Below are positions 15,967-25,249 of a stretch of 64,000 bases of DNA, piece after piece. The stretch is from positions 2,264,432 through 2,328,431 of the forward strand of contig NZ_CP011402.1 of NCBI RefSeq assembly GCF_001643775.1, given 5' to 3'. Below the pieces are notes generated by a model, which was not told the origin of the DNA, ran no database searches, and worked only from the letters and a program-made list of their open reading frames with translations. The first letter of the stretch is position 1. Each line of letters opens with the position of its first letter. Made by a program: the position numbers and the translations under genes. Source of the DNA: Denitrobacterium detoxificans. GTDB taxonomy: Bacteria; Actinomycetota; Coriobacteriia; Coriobacteriales; Eggerthellaceae.

Positions 15967-17550
15967 CTAGTCCCCCAGCAGCTCGGCCAAGTCGGCCTCG
16001 GGCGTGGTGATGGGGGCGATGCCGTAGTTTTCGACCAGCAGGTTCAAAACGTTCGGGCTGATAAACGCGGGCAGTGTGGGCCCCAGTTTGATGTTCTTGA
16101 TGCCCAGGTACAGCAGCGTAAGCAGAATGCACACGGCCTTCTGCTCGTACCAGGAAAGCACCATGGAAAGCGGCAGATCGTTCACGCCGCACTCAAAGGC
16201 CTCGGCCAACGCCACGGCAACCTGAATGGCGCTGTACGCATCGTTGCACTGGCCCATGTCCATCAGGCGCGGCAGGCCGCCAATCGCACCCAGGTCCAGG
16301 TCATTGAAGCGATACTTACCGCAGGCGAGCGTAAGCACCACCGTGTCGCTGGGCGTAGCCTTCACGAAATCGGTGTAGTAGCTACGGCCCGAACGCGCGC
16401 CATCGCAGCCCGCGACCAGGAAGAAATGCTTGATAGCGCCCTGCTTCACAGTGTCGATCACCGTATCGGCCACCGAAAGCACGGTGCCCTGCGCGAAGCC
16501 CGTGGTGAGCACGGATCCGCCATTGACGCCCGTAAAATGCTGAGGCTCGGCATATCCACCCAGCTCAATAGCGCGCTCGATAACGGGCGTGAAATCCTTG
16601 TCCTCGCCGATTACGGGACAGTCGGGGTAAGCCACGGTACCCGTGGTGAATACGCGGTCGGAATAGCTGCCCTTCGGCGGCATCAGGCAGTTCGTGGTAT
16701 ACAGCAATGCGCCCGGGATGCCATCGAATTCCCTCTTCTGGTTCTGCCACGCCGTGCCGAAGTTGCCCTTCAAGTGCTCGTACTTGTTCAGCTCGGGATA
16801 GGCATGCGCGGGCAGCATCTCGCCATGCGTGTACACGTTCACGCCACGGCCCTCCGTCTGCTCGAGCAGTAGCTTCAGGTCGAGCAAATCATGGCCGGTC
16901 ACCACGATAAACGGACCAGACTCCACGTCCATCGTGACGCTCGCAGGCGCGGGAACGCCGAACGTGCTGGTGTTCGCCTCGTCGAGCAGCGCCATGCAGC
17001 TCAGGTTCACTTCGCCCACCTTCAGCGCCAGCGGAAACAGCACGTCTACGGAACCGGGCTCGGCCAGCTGGGCCAGGGCATCCACGAAGAACGAATCGAT
17101 TGCGCCGTCGCGCTTGCCAAGCGCACGTGCATGGTACGCGTACGCCGCAGCGCCACGCACGCCGAACAGCACGAGTGATTTCAGCGAGCGAATGTCCTCG
17201 TCGGCGTTCCAGATTTGGCCCATTGCGTAATCGGGACGCTCGGCTACGCCAGCACTCTGGGCAACCGCCGCCTTCTCAGCGCGCACGTGCGCGGTCTGCC
17301 TCTTCAGCGATTCCTCGTCGAAGTTCACGTTGGTCACGCACGCGAACAGGCCATCCACGATCAGCTGCAGCGCATTCTCGCTCGCCGCTCCCGCCGCCTT
17401 GCAGGTGCCGGCAAGACCAATGAGCGCGCCCGTCAGCTCGTCCTGGGCAACCGCCACCTCCACCGGCTTACCGCATACGCCCGCATGCCCCGTGCACGCT
17501 TCGCATCCCGCCGTCTGCTCGCATTGAAAACAGAACATCTGGTTATCCAT
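15967..17550 (-). CDS. hcp: Hydroxylamine reductase / hybrid-cluster protein
   Basis: A 527-aa cytoplasmic Fe-S protein of the prismane family, which reduces hydroxylamine or nitric oxide and protects against nitrosative stress. N-terminal cysteines in CFQCEQTAGCEACTGHAG and VCGK bind the first cluster; hybrid-cluster ligands are expected in EVNLSCMALL, YTTNCLMPP, VAGCDGAR and FECGVNDLPLS. ATG 17550 has GAGGAG upstream. Its position next to a MocR-like regulator and nrfAH suggests a nitrogen-oxide module. No adjacent hcr-type reductase gene is present. Confidence 0.93.
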   Translation of the reverse strand: MDNQMFCFQCEQTAGCEACTGHAGVCGKPVEVAVAQDELTGALIGLAGTCKAAGAASENALQLIVDGLFACVTNVNFDEESLKRQTAHVRAEKAAVAQSAGVAERPDYAMGQIWNADEDIRSLKSLVLFGVRGAAAYAYHARALGKRDGAIDSFFVDALAQLAEPGSVDVLFPLALKVGEVNLSCMALLDEANTSTFGVPAPASVTMDVESGPFIVVTGHDLLDLKLLLEQTEGRGVNVYTHGEMLPAHAYPELNKYEHLKGNFGTAWQNQKREFDGIPGALLYTTNCLMPPKGSYSDRVFTTGTVAYPDCPVIGEDKDFTPVIERAIELGGYAEPQHFTGVNGGSVLTTGFAQGTVLSVADTVIDTVKQGAIKHFFLVAGCDGARSGRSYYTDFVKATPSDTVVLTLACGKYRFNDLDLGAIGGLPRLMDMGQCNDAYSAIQVAVALAEAFECGVNDLPLSMVLSWYEQKAVCILLTLLYLGIKNIKLGPTLPAFISPNVLNLLVENYGIAPITTPEADLAELLGD

Positions 17551-17620
17551 GCCTTGCTCCTCGTCTCTCATCTGAGCGTTGTACGAATCGAACTAGAGCC
17601 ACCGTACCGAGAAAAGAAAA

Positions 17621-17650
17621 GCGGGTATGTTGTAAGCACAACATACCCGC
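17621..17650 (-). terminator. Terminator after mocR-like gene
   Basis: A perfect 13-bp stem (GCGGGTATGTTGT with ACAACATACCCGC) and four-base loop; reading on the minus strand it is followed by TTTTCTTTTC. It separates the MocR-like gene from hcp. Confidence 0.85.
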
Positions 17651-17711
17651 CATAAATTATTTCACGCACGGAAAACGGCAATAGCCGCACTCGCACAGAC
17701 GCTCGGGATGC

Positions 17712-19133
17712 CTACGAGGCAAAACCCCAGGCACGTGCCAGGGCTTCCACGCCGGGAGCGATTTCATCGGCAGAGAGCCCCGCATACCCCACGAGCACGT
17801 AATCCCAGGCAGGATTGGGATAGCCCACCCAGTAGCGCGAGGTGGGATACACGCGCACGCCCTCCCGTTCCGCCGCCTCGATAAGCTCGGTTTCCCCACG
17901 CGCATCCTTCGTGCGAACGAGCGCGAACTGGCGGCCCATAACGACCTCGACCGCATCGCCCATGCACGCATGAAGCGACTCCTGAAGGATCTCGCGCTTC
18001 TTGAGCACCGCCTGACGCATCTTTCGCACGTGCGAATTCCACTGCCCCTCGCGCATGAACGCCGCCATCGCCGCCTGCGTTTGCCAGGGCACACGCGGAT
18101 GCAAGTGCGCCGAACGCCCACGCCACTTCAGCATGAGCTCCGGCGGCAGCAACGCATAGCTCAGGCACACCGCGGGCGAAAAGCAATTCGAAAACGTTCC
18201 CGTCATGATCACGCTACCCGCATCGTCGATTGCCGCCATGGGCACAACGCGCCCCACGCCGGGGCTTAGCTCCCAGCCATACTCATCGGCTACGATGTAC
18301 GCGCCCGTATCGTTAGCCCATTTCACCAGCGCCTTGCGCACGTCAGGCGGCATCACGATGTTCGTGGGGAACTGGCACGACGGTGTGGCGAACACGATAT
18401 CCAGGCCGTCGACCGACTGCAGGTATTCCTGAGGCGTGGGCGTTGGGTACACGGGAATGGCGCGCGTACGAAACCCTACGCGCGCGAAGGCTGCATACGC
18501 CTCGTCGTAGCCAGGGTTTTCCAACCCCACCACCGTGCTCGACGCATCGAACAGCATGAGAATCTCGTTGAGCAGATCTCGCGTGGTGGGCATGATGAGC
18601 ACCTGGTCGGGGTTCCAATCGAGCCCCAGTTCCTCGTTCACATGCGCGGCAATTTCCGTGCGCAGCTGGCGCAGCCCTTGCGAATCATCATAGAAGAAAG
18701 AACGGCCGGAACTTTCGCCGAAGAACACGTCGCGCGAGGTACGGGCCCACGCAGCCAGGGGAAAGACACTCGGGTCGATGGCGTCGTACGCGAAATCGAA
18801 ACGCCACGTGCGCTTGGGCTCGTGCGTATGGGCATGCAGCCGCTCCAAGGCCTGGCGATAGCCCTCGCTCCGTTGCAGCCTCGCGTCCGAAGAATCGCGC
18901 ACGCGGCACACCACATGGCCGCTTCCCTGCCGCGCTTCCACGTAGCCCTCAGCAACCAACTCGCGATAGGCAATTTCGATTGTTGTAACGGAAACATCCA
19001 AATCCTTCGCGCATGCGCGAATGGAAGGAAGACGAGTGCCCTCCGCAAGGGTCCCACCTTCGATATCGCTGGCGATTTTACGGTATATCTGCTGGTAAAA
19101 CGGTTCCGTACTGCACTTATCTACAAGCTGCAT
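17712..19133 (-). CDS. MocR/PdxR-like GntR-aminotransferase fusion regulator, PLP lysine missing
   Basis: A 473-aa fusion of a GntR winged HTH (residues about 1-75, STEPFYQQIYRKIASDIEGG, RLPSIRACAKDLDVS) with a fold-type I aminotransferase-like domain. Family members bind pyridoxal phosphate through a lysine in a TFSK motif. Here the stretch reads GTFSNCFSPAVCLSY: the codon at 18186-18188 is AAT, Asn316. It therefore may bind another ligand or bind PLP without a Schiff base. ATG 19133 has GGAGGGG upstream. It is divergent from nrfA and upstream of hcp, so these are candidate targets. Confidence 0.85.
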   Translation of the reverse strand: MQLVDKCSTEPFYQQIYRKIASDIEGGTLAEGTRLPSIRACAKDLDVSVTTIEIAYRELVAEGYVEARQGSGHVVCRVRDSSDARLQRSEGYRQALERLHAHTHEPKRTWRFDFAYDAIDPSVFPLAAWARTSRDVFFGESSGRSFFYDDSQGLRQLRTEIAAHVNEELGLDWNPDQVLIMPTTRDLLNEILMLFDASSTVVGLENPGYDEAYAAFARVGFRTRAIPVYPTPTPQEYLQSVDGLDIVFATPSCQFPTNIVMPPDVRKALVKWANDTGAYIVADEYGWELSPGVGRVVPMAAIDDAGSVIMTGTFSNCFSPAVCLSYALLPPELMLKWRGRSAHLHPRVPWQTQAAMAAFMREGQWNSHVRKMRQAVLKKREILQESLHACMGDAVEVVMGRQFALVRTKDARGETELIEAAEREGVRVYPTSRYWVGYPNPAWDYVLVGYAGLSADEIAPGVEALARAWGFAS

Positions 19134-19207
19134 CCACCCCTCCGTCCCCTACCTTGCGCATGTGCCCCACGCGCCGCCTAGTTGGAAATAACTGTACACC
19201 AACTCAC

Positions 19208-19258
19208 GAAGTGTCCCCAAAAACCAGTGCTGAAGTGTGCATTCACCTTTTGAAAGGT
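19208..19258. promoter_or_regulatory. Candidate operators in mocR/nrfA intergenic region
   Basis: Direct repeats GAAGTGTCC (19208-19216) and GAAGTGTGC (19232-19240) lie 24 bp apart, and a palindrome ACCTTTTGAAAGGT follows at 19245-19258. MocR-type regulators usually bind direct repeats. Assignment is inference. Confidence 0.35.
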
Positions 19259-19338
19259 TGCTCGTACGCTTAGATTTGAGAAGGTGACGGCCTATGTGCG
19301 ATTGCGCCGTTCACGCAAAAAGGGATATAGGAGGGGCT

Positions 19339-20820
19339 ATGTTAAGCAAGAAGCTTGCCGTTACCATGGGCACGCTTGCAGTTGTCGCCGTTGTCGCCGG
19401 CACTGCAGCATGCGCGCCCAGGGCAACGACGAACCCAGTCGGAAATCCGACACCCAACGTGCAACAATCTTCGGAAACGCCAACGCCCGACCAGTTCGGC
19501 GTCGTGAAGGCGGACCAGTGGGCAAATGCCTACCCGTACGAATACGATTCGTACCTGGCCAACGCCACGAACACGCCTCCCGCGGAAGACTACCTGGAAG
19601 GCAGCTACTGCGCCGAAGGCTACACCTCTAGCGAAGACACCACTTCGGCCCTGCCCGATGGCTACGAATACACCGACGCCAACAAGCAGGACTACCTGGA
19701 AACTAACCCCGAGATCAAGACGCTCGGCAAGGGCTACGGCTACGCCAAGTACTACACCGAACCCGCCAGCCACGTATTCTCGCTCTGGACCGTTGCCCAC
19801 AACGGCCGCGTGGGAAATGGCGCGAAGACCAAGGCGGCTTGCATCACCTGCAAGAGCCCGCAGTACTCCAACCTGGTAGACCAAGAGGGCGAACAGGTGC
19901 ACTCCCAGCCCTTCAATGACATTATTGGCCAGCTGGACGAGAACATCAGCTGCGCAAGTTGCCACGGCAACACGCCCATGAAGGACGGCAAGGTCTATCT
20001 GGAAGTCGACCGCGCTGAATGGGTGCGTTCCATGGGCGCCGATTACCAGGTTGCCTCCCTGGAAGGCCAGGTCTGCGGCCAGTGCCACTGCGACTACTCC
20101 ATGGCGCCCGGTACCAGCATTCCCACGAGCCCGTACGACAACGGCCGTTCCGACATGGTGCCCGAAAAGGCCATCAAGTGGTACAACGACCACAACTACG
20201 TCGATTGGACGTACGCGTCCACCGGAGCCAAGATGCTCGCCATCCGCCACGCGGAATACGAGTTCATCTACGGCGGCGACAACGAGATCCTGCCGCAGGG
20301 TTCGCACATGGCCCAGCTCGGCTACGACTGTAACGACTGCCACATGGCCACCACCAAGGCCGAGGATGGCACGGTGTACGCCGACCACGAGTGGACCAGC
20401 CCACTGGATAACCAGGAGCTCATCGACCGTGACTGCAGCACGTGCCATGCCGATATCAAGGCCGAAGTGCGCGCCTGGCAGAACGAAATCGACCCGGCAA
20501 CCACCACGCTCGGCGAGCGCTGCGAGAAGTTCATCAAGAACTTCGAAAGCAAGGTAGCCACCGAACAGGATGACGAAGCAAACCCAGGCCAGAAGGTACT
20601 GAAGCTCGACGAGGCATTCGCAGCATCCAACGGCATCGACGCCGATACGCTGGCACGCCTGCAGCAGATTCAGCGCGAGTCCTGCTACTACTGGAACCTG
20701 GCCGCGGCGGAAAACAGCGAGGGCGCCCACAACCCCACGTACTACCGCCACACGCTCGACCTGGGCAATCAGATCCTCGACGAGGGTGACGCCCTGCTCG
20801 GCATGTCCTCGGTCGCGTAA
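19339..20820 (+). CDS. nrfA: Ammonia-forming cytochrome c nitrite reductase
   Basis: A 493-aa pentahaem nitrite reductase reducing nitrite to ammonium outside the membrane. The active-site haem motif is CITCK, with Lys as axial ligand; four CXXCH motifs follow (CASCH, CGQCH, CNDCH, CSTCH). The N-terminus has a hydrophobic stretch ending in GTAAC, so it is probably a lipoprotein, as expected for a monoderm. ATG 19339 has AGGAGGGG directly upstream; the earlier in-frame ATG at 19294 lacks one. nrfH follows 30 bp later. Confidence 0.93.
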   Translation: MLSKKLAVTMGTLAVVAVVAGTAACAPRATTNPVGNPTPNVQQSSETPTPDQFGVVKADQWANAYPYEYDSYLANATNTPPAEDYLEGSYCAEGYTSSEDTTSALPDGYEYTDANKQDYLETNPEIKTLGKGYGYAKYYTEPASHVFSLWTVAHNGRVGNGAKTKAACITCKSPQYSNLVDQEGEQVHSQPFNDIIGQLDENISCASCHGNTPMKDGKVYLEVDRAEWVRSMGADYQVASLEGQVCGQCHCDYSMAPGTSIPTSPYDNGRSDMVPEKAIKWYNDHNYVDWTYASTGAKMLAIRHAEYEFIYGGDNEILPQGSHMAQLGYDCNDCHMATTKAEDGTVYADHEWTSPLDNQELIDRDCSTCHADIKAEVRAWQNEIDPATTTLGERCEKFIKNFESKVATEQDDEANPGQKVLKLDEAFAASNGIDADTLARLQQIQRESCYYWNLAAAENSEGAHNPTYYRHTLDLGNQILDEGDALLGMSSVA

Positions 20821-20850
20821 GCGCTTCATCTTGCTAGAAGGGAGCGCATC

Positions 20851-21564
20851 ATGAACGAAGAGAACATGACAAACGAAACGCAGCCGGCAAAGAAGCGCAG
20901 CAAGAAGCTCATCATCCTGGGCGTCATCGTGGTCGTGCTCGTAGCCGTGGGCGTGGGGATGATGGTGTGGCACGAGCAACCCAGCTTCTGCTCGACCCTG
21001 TGCCACATCGAGAACACCTACGTGCAGAACTTCTCCCAGGAGCAGGGAGTTCAGGGCACCGACAAGTACGGCAATACCGTATCAGACACCAACGCCATGA
21101 TGGCCGTTCTGCACAACCATACGCAGGCAACTGCCAAGTCGCAGATCGTATGCGTCGATTGCCACAAGCCCAACGTGGCGGAACTTGCACACGACGGCGT
21201 AAGCTTCGTGTCCGGCAACTACACCATCCCCCGCGACGAGCGTTCGGCCCAGGCCCTGCAAAAGTGGGACGGCAAGACGCAGGAAAGCTTCTGCGCAAAC
21301 CAGAACTGCCACGTCTACCTGCTGGGAGACAACGGCGAAGTGTCGTACGACAAGCTGGAAGCCTCCACGCAGAGCCGCTCGTTCAACCCGCACCAGCAAT
21401 ACCACGAGAACCTCTCGCTGGAATGCACCGATTGTCACAAGGGGCATCGCGCATCCACCGTAGTTTGCACGGGTTGCCACGAACACGAAAACGTGGACCT
21501 GCCTTCCGGCTGGGTCACGTACAGCGAATCGAAGCAAATCCTCGAGCAGGCGTTCAACGGATAA
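20851..21564 (+). CDS. nrfH: NrfH/NapC-like multihaem quinol dehydrogenase, atypical
   Basis: A 237-aa membrane-anchored cytochrome c: one N-terminal helix (residues about 20-40), then five haem-type motifs. The first is CSTLCH (three residues between the cysteines), the third CANQNCH (four between), the others CVDCH, CTDCH and CTGCH. Classical NrfH has four CXXCH haems, so this is longer and unusual. It should oxidise menaquinol and reduce NrfA. ATG 20851 has AAGGGAG upstream. Gene order nrfA-nrfH is the reverse of the common nrfHA. Confidence 0.8.
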   Translation: MNEENMTNETQPAKKRSKKLIILGVIVVVLVAVGVGMMVWHEQPSFCSTLCHIENTYVQNFSQEQGVQGTDKYGNTVSDTNAMMAVLHNHTQATAKSQIVCVDCHKPNVAELAHDGVSFVSGNYTIPRDERSAQALQKWDGKTQESFCANQNCHVYLLGDNGEVSYDKLEASTQSRSFNPHQQYHENLSLECTDCHKGHRASTVVCTGCHEHENVDLPSGWVTYSESKQILEQAFNG

Positions 21565-21582
21565 GATTCGCCGCAGAATCAC

Positions 21583-21613
21583 AAGATGGGGTCCCGAGGG
21601 ACCCCATCTTTTT
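21583..21613 (+). terminator. Terminator after nrfAH
   Basis: AAGATGGGGTCCC and GGGACCCCATCTT pair perfectly around two bases, then TTT. It ends the nrf operon and stands against the converging methyltransferase gene. Confidence 0.9.
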
Positions 21614-21624
21614 CACCCCGTGGA

Positions 21625-22221
21625 CTATGCTTCCTTCACGCCCGAAAACGCGTAGAAGCCTGGCGTATCGACCTGCGATTCCAGCGTGAATCGCTTCGCC
21701 CAAATGGCGCTTTCCTCGGCAGCGGACCGCAAGCCCATGCTCACGCCCGCGGCAACTGCATCGTGATGCGCATTAATGACGTCCTTGCCGCTCCCATGCG
21801 CCACGACGAAGCGCCCACCTGGCTTGAGCAGCTTGTACGTCTTCTCCACCAGGGCATCCTTGTCCATGAAATGCGGGTAGGCATTGTAGATGACCACCGC
21901 GTCGAACGGGTCGCCCTCGGGAAGCTCGTTCACATCGCCCGCAAGAAACGACACCGTGGGCTCGTCGGCAAATTTCCTGCGCGCAACGGCAATCATCTTC
22001 TCGGAAAGGTCCACGCCCAGCACCGAAGATACGCCCGCCTGCACGTAATGCGGCGTCATCACGCCCGTGCCGCAGGCGACGTCGAGCACGCGACTGCCCT
22101 GCCCGATGCCAACGAGCGACAGGACGGCACCCTGCACACGACTCCTCGTGGTGTGCTCCATCTTGTCCCACGATTCGGCTCGATCGTCGAAGTAGGTCGC
22201 AATATTGTCTACGATATCCAT
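21625..22221 (-). CDS. Class I SAM-dependent methyltransferase
   Basis: A 198-aa cytosolic methyltransferase. SAM-binding motif I is VLDVACGTGVMTPHY, the acidic end of strand 2 is LGVDLSEKM, and motif IV is FDAVVIYNAYPHF. ATG 22221 has AAGGAG seven bases upstream; the open frame extends upstream into the ABC gene and is not used. It is last in an operon with an iron-chelate-type ABC transporter, so it may modify or release an imported metal chelate; this is only context. Confidence 0.85.
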   Translation of the reverse strand: MDIVDNIATYFDDRAESWDKMEHTTRSRVQGAVLSLVGIGQGSRVLDVACGTGVMTPHYVQAGVSSVLGVDLSEKMIAVARRKFADEPTVSFLAGDVNELPEGDPFDAVVIYNAYPHFMDKDALVEKTYKLLKPGGRFVVAHGSGKDVINAHHDAVAAGVSMGLRSAAEESAIWAKRFTLESQVDTPGFYAFSGVKEA

Positions 22222-22232
22222 GCCCAAGCTCC

Positions 22233-22985
22233 TTAACGCGGAATGACCACGGGCCTTCCGCCGTAATCGATAACGTCGCAATCCATGCCATACACGCTCT
22301 TCATGCGCTCGGGCGTAACGACCTCGCGCCCGCCTAGCGCATCCACCTTGCCGTCCTTCAAAAAGAGGAACCGATCGCAATAGCGCAACGACAGATTGAT
22401 ATCATGCATAACGGCGGCAGCCGCAATGCCGCGACCATCCACCTCGTCACGCGTGGCCTGCATGACCTCCTGCTGATTCGCGGGGTCCAGGTTATTCGTG
22501 GGCTCGTCGAGCAGCAGCGTTTCCGCCTGCTGCACGAACGCGCGGGCCAGCGCCATCTTCTGGTACTCGCCACCCGAAAGCTCGTCGGTGTAGCGCAGCG
22601 CATAATCGGAAAGTTCCAAACGTGCAAGCACGTCGTCGACCACGTCGTAGTCTTCGATGGAAGGCGCGCCCGACATACGTGGATGGCGCCCCAAAAGCAC
22701 CGCATCGTACACCGTGAGCCTATTCGCATGGCTATGCTGCGCGACCAGCGCAATCTTGCGTGCACGCTCGATTCGCTTCACCGTGGCGATGGGCGCACCA
22801 TCAAGCAGCACATCCCCGCTATCGGGCTTGCGCATGGCGGAAAGACAGGAAAGCAACGTGGACTTGCCGCATCCATTCACGCCCAAAATCGCCAGGAACG
22901 AACCAGGTACAATGTCGATGGAAATGCCCTGCAGCAAAGGCCTGTCGGGGCGATACGAAAAATGGAGGTCACGCGCCTCGAGCAT
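22233..22985 (-). CDS. ABC transporter ATPase, iron/cobalamin chelate type (FecE-like)
   Basis: A 250-aa ATPase powering uptake by the adjacent FecCD-type permease. Walker A is GVNGCGKST, the signature LSGGEYQK, Walker B TLLLDEPTNNLD and the switch His is in MHDINLSL. Its ATG overlaps the permease stop by one base (TAATG), so the two are translationally coupled. Confidence 0.92.
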   Translation of the reverse strand: MLEARDLHFSYRPDRPLLQGISIDIVPGSFLAILGVNGCGKSTLLSCLSAMRKPDSGDVLLDGAPIATVKRIERARKIALVAQHSHANRLTVYDAVLLGRHPRMSGAPSIEDYDVVDDVLARLELSDYALRYTDELSGGEYQKMALARAFVQQAETLLLDEPTNNLDPANQQEVMQATRDEVDGRGIAAAAVMHDINLSLRYCDRFLFLKDGKVDALGGREVVTPERMKSVYGMDCDVIDYGGRPVVIPR

Positions 22986-24082
22986 TAGCGATTGACCCCC
23001 TTGAACAGCAGGTAGATAAAGATGGGCGCACCCACGAACGACGTGATCGCCGAAATGGGCAAAATGAGCGGCGCCACCACCACGTGACACAGAATGTCGG
23101 AAACGAGCAGCAAGCCCGCACCCGCAAGGGCGGAAGCCGGCAACAAGAATCGATAGTCGGAACCCAGCAGACGACGCATGATATGCGGGGCCACCAAGCC
23201 AACAAAGTTGATGATGCCGCAGAACGCGATAACCGTGGATGCCGCCGCGCTGGCGAAGAGCATATTCGCCAAGCGCACGCGATTCACCGAAACGCCCAGG
23301 CCATGGGCTAGTACCTCGCCCGATTCCATGGCGTTGAGCTTCCAGCGCTCCAGGAAGAAGAACACGGCACTCACGGCCGTGACGCCCGCCATGATGGCAA
23401 GCTGGCTCTTGCTCACTCGGCTCAGGTCGCCGAAGGTCCAGAAAACCACTGCCGCCACCTGGGAATCTTCCGCAAAGTACTGGATCAGCGTGGTACCCGC
23501 GGTGAATGCCGCCGAAAGGGCCACGCCAAGGAGCACGATGCTTTCGGGCGTCATCTCTCGCACGCGCGAAAGCAGCAGGATGACCACCGTGGAAAGCATG
23601 GCACCCGCAAAGGCGCAAAGGGCGGTGCTAATCGGCTCGGCCGTGGAAACGCCCTCGTAAGCGGCGGAAGACGAAGCGCCACCCGCAAGCAAAATGATGG
23701 CCACGGACGCGCCGAATGCCGCGCCCTGGGAAATGCCCAGCGTGCTTGCCGAAGCCAGCGGATTGCGCAGCACGCTTTGGTAGGCGCACCCCGCAAGCGA
23801 CAGGGCGATGCCCGCCACGATAGCCGTGAGCACGCGCGGCAGACGTAGGTTCTGAACTGCGGCGACGGCACGCGTGGAGCCCTGCCCGAATACCGCCATC
23901 ACCACTTCCGAAGGAGATAGGCCCAGCGAGCCCATGCCCATGGAAAGGGTGGCAATGGCCAGCACCACAACCGCAAGCAGAACCATGACGAGGCGCTTAC
24001 GCCGGATGTACCCCGCGTAAACGCCTCGCGTTGCTTCGGTTCGAGCGGCAAGCCCCGTATTGGTAAGCTTCTCCTCTTCCAT
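22985..24082 (-). CDS. ABC transporter permease, FecCD family
   Basis: A 365-aa permease with about ten hydrophobic helices; family stretches LRLPRVLTAIVAGIALSLAG, NPLASASTLGISQGA and GLVAPHIMRRLLGSDYR are clear. It forms the homodimeric channel for an iron-siderophore, haem or corrinoid importer. It follows the binding-protein gene by 23 bp. The chelate cannot be named from the sequence. Confidence 0.92.
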   Translation of the reverse strand: MEEEKLTNTGLAARTEATRGVYAGYIRRKRLVMVLLAVVVLAIATLSMGMGSLGLSPSEVVMAVFGQGSTRAVAAVQNLRLPRVLTAIVAGIALSLAGCAYQSVLRNPLASASTLGISQGAAFGASVAIILLAGGASSSAAYEGVSTAEPISTALCAFAGAMLSTVVILLLSRVREMTPESIVLLGVALSAAFTAGTTLIQYFAEDSQVAAVVFWTFGDLSRVSKSQLAIMAGVTAVSAVFFFLERWKLNAMESGEVLAHGLGVSVNRVRLANMLFASAAASTVIAFCGIINFVGLVAPHIMRRLLGSDYRFLLPASALAGAGLLLVSDILCHVVVAPLILPISAITSFVGAPIFIYLLFKGVNR

Positions 24083-24105
24083 AACCTACGTGCTAGCAAC
24101 CTTCG

Positions 24106-25239
24106 CTACGAGAACGACAGGCTCTTGAATCCCATCTTGTTCTCTTTCATCGTCTGATAGAAGTCGGCGCCCAGCAGCGTCGTGTAGATCTCGGAGTACT
24201 TGGCCTCCAAGTCCACGTCGGCAAAAGCGTCGGGATAAATAGTAGCACCGATGAAGTAGGTATCGCAGATGCCCGTGTCAATATTCGTGCCGTTGAAGTT
24301 GAAGAATGGCTGCGTGTAGAGATTGCCGTTCTGGAACGCCTTCAGGCTATCGAACAACGCCTGGTTGTTGGCGTAGTCTTCCTTCATGAGATCCATGTTG
24401 CCGGCATTCAGGAACATGTAGTCGGGATCCCAGTTGGCAATCTGCTCCAGGTCCACATCCACGGCGCCATCCTGCCCCGTAGAGTCAGCCACGTTGATGG
24501 CATTCAGCTCTACCAGCGGAGCATAGTTGGCATAGGTGCCCGTGAAGCTCTTCGCGCCCTTGTAGTTCACCGCGCCCACGTATACGGTGGGCTTCTGGTC
24601 GTTGGGGATGTTAGCCGTGCGGCTCGTAAGGTCGGCGTCCCATTCCTTCAGCTTCGCCACCACCTCGGCAGCATGGTCTTCCGTGCCCAGAGCCTGGGCT
24701 ACGCAGGTAATGGACTTATACACGTTCTCGGTGAACAGCTGGTTCTGATAGCTAATGCCAATGACAGGAATGCCCGTGGCTTCCTGCAGGGCATCGCATT
24801 CCTCGGCGCTGCGGCTGGAGATGATGACGTCGGGGTTCAGCTCCATGAGCTGCTCCTCGTTCACGTTCGTTTCCATAAGGTGATTGCCATTGCTGGTAGC
24901 GGGCAAATTGGCGAACAGATCCTTGTACACGATGGCGTACGGACGGTTCATAGCGGGGTCGGTTTCCATTTCCGTGACCGCGATCAGCTTGTCCTGGGCG
25001 CCGGCGTACACCACGAAGCGCGCGCCGCTGCCAACCGTCGCAGCGGTCTGGGCATTCGCAGGCACTTCCACGCTGCGGCCATACGCATCGACGACCGTCT
25101 TCGTGGCACTATCCGTCGTTGCGGAAGAATTGCTCGACGAGCCAGACGTCCCGTTCGACGTGGAGCACCCCGCCAACGCAAAGACGGCCAGGCAGGCCGC
25201 GAAAGCGAGGGCCACCGCCACCTTCAAATGCTTTCTCAT
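24106..25239 (-). CDS. ABC transporter substrate-binding lipoprotein (FecB/BtuF type)
   Basis: A 377-aa extracellular binding lipoprotein for a metal chelate. Signal peptide with lipobox ALAGC, then a Ser/Thr-rich linker of about 25 residues and the periplasmic-binding fold with VVDAYGRSVEVPANAQ at its start. ATG 25239 has GGAGG seven bases upstream. A 33-bp inverted repeat covers the leader and touches that ribosome site, so expression is probably controlled there. Confidence 0.9.
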   Translation of the reverse strand: MRKHLKVAVALAFAACLAVFALAGCSTSNGTSGSSSNSSATTDSATKTVVDAYGRSVEVPANAQTAATVGSGARFVVYAGAQDKLIAVTEMETDPAMNRPYAIVYKDLFANLPATSNGNHLMETNVNEEQLMELNPDVIISSRSAEECDALQEATGIPVIGISYQNQLFTENVYKSITCVAQALGTEDHAAEVVAKLKEWDADLTSRTANIPNDQKPTVYVGAVNYKGAKSFTGTYANYAPLVELNAINVADSTGQDGAVDVDLEQIANWDPDYMFLNAGNMDLMKEDYANNQALFDSLKAFQNGNLYTQPFFNFNGTNIDTGICDTYFIGATIYPDAFADVDLEAKYSEIYTTLLGADFYQTMKENKMGFKSLSFS

Positions 25240-25249
25240 ACTCTTTCCT

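Noticed and set aside
19342-21006. 554-codon minus-strand frame across nrfA
   Set aside because: It runs opposite five clear haem motifs of NrfA and has no domain or ribosome site.
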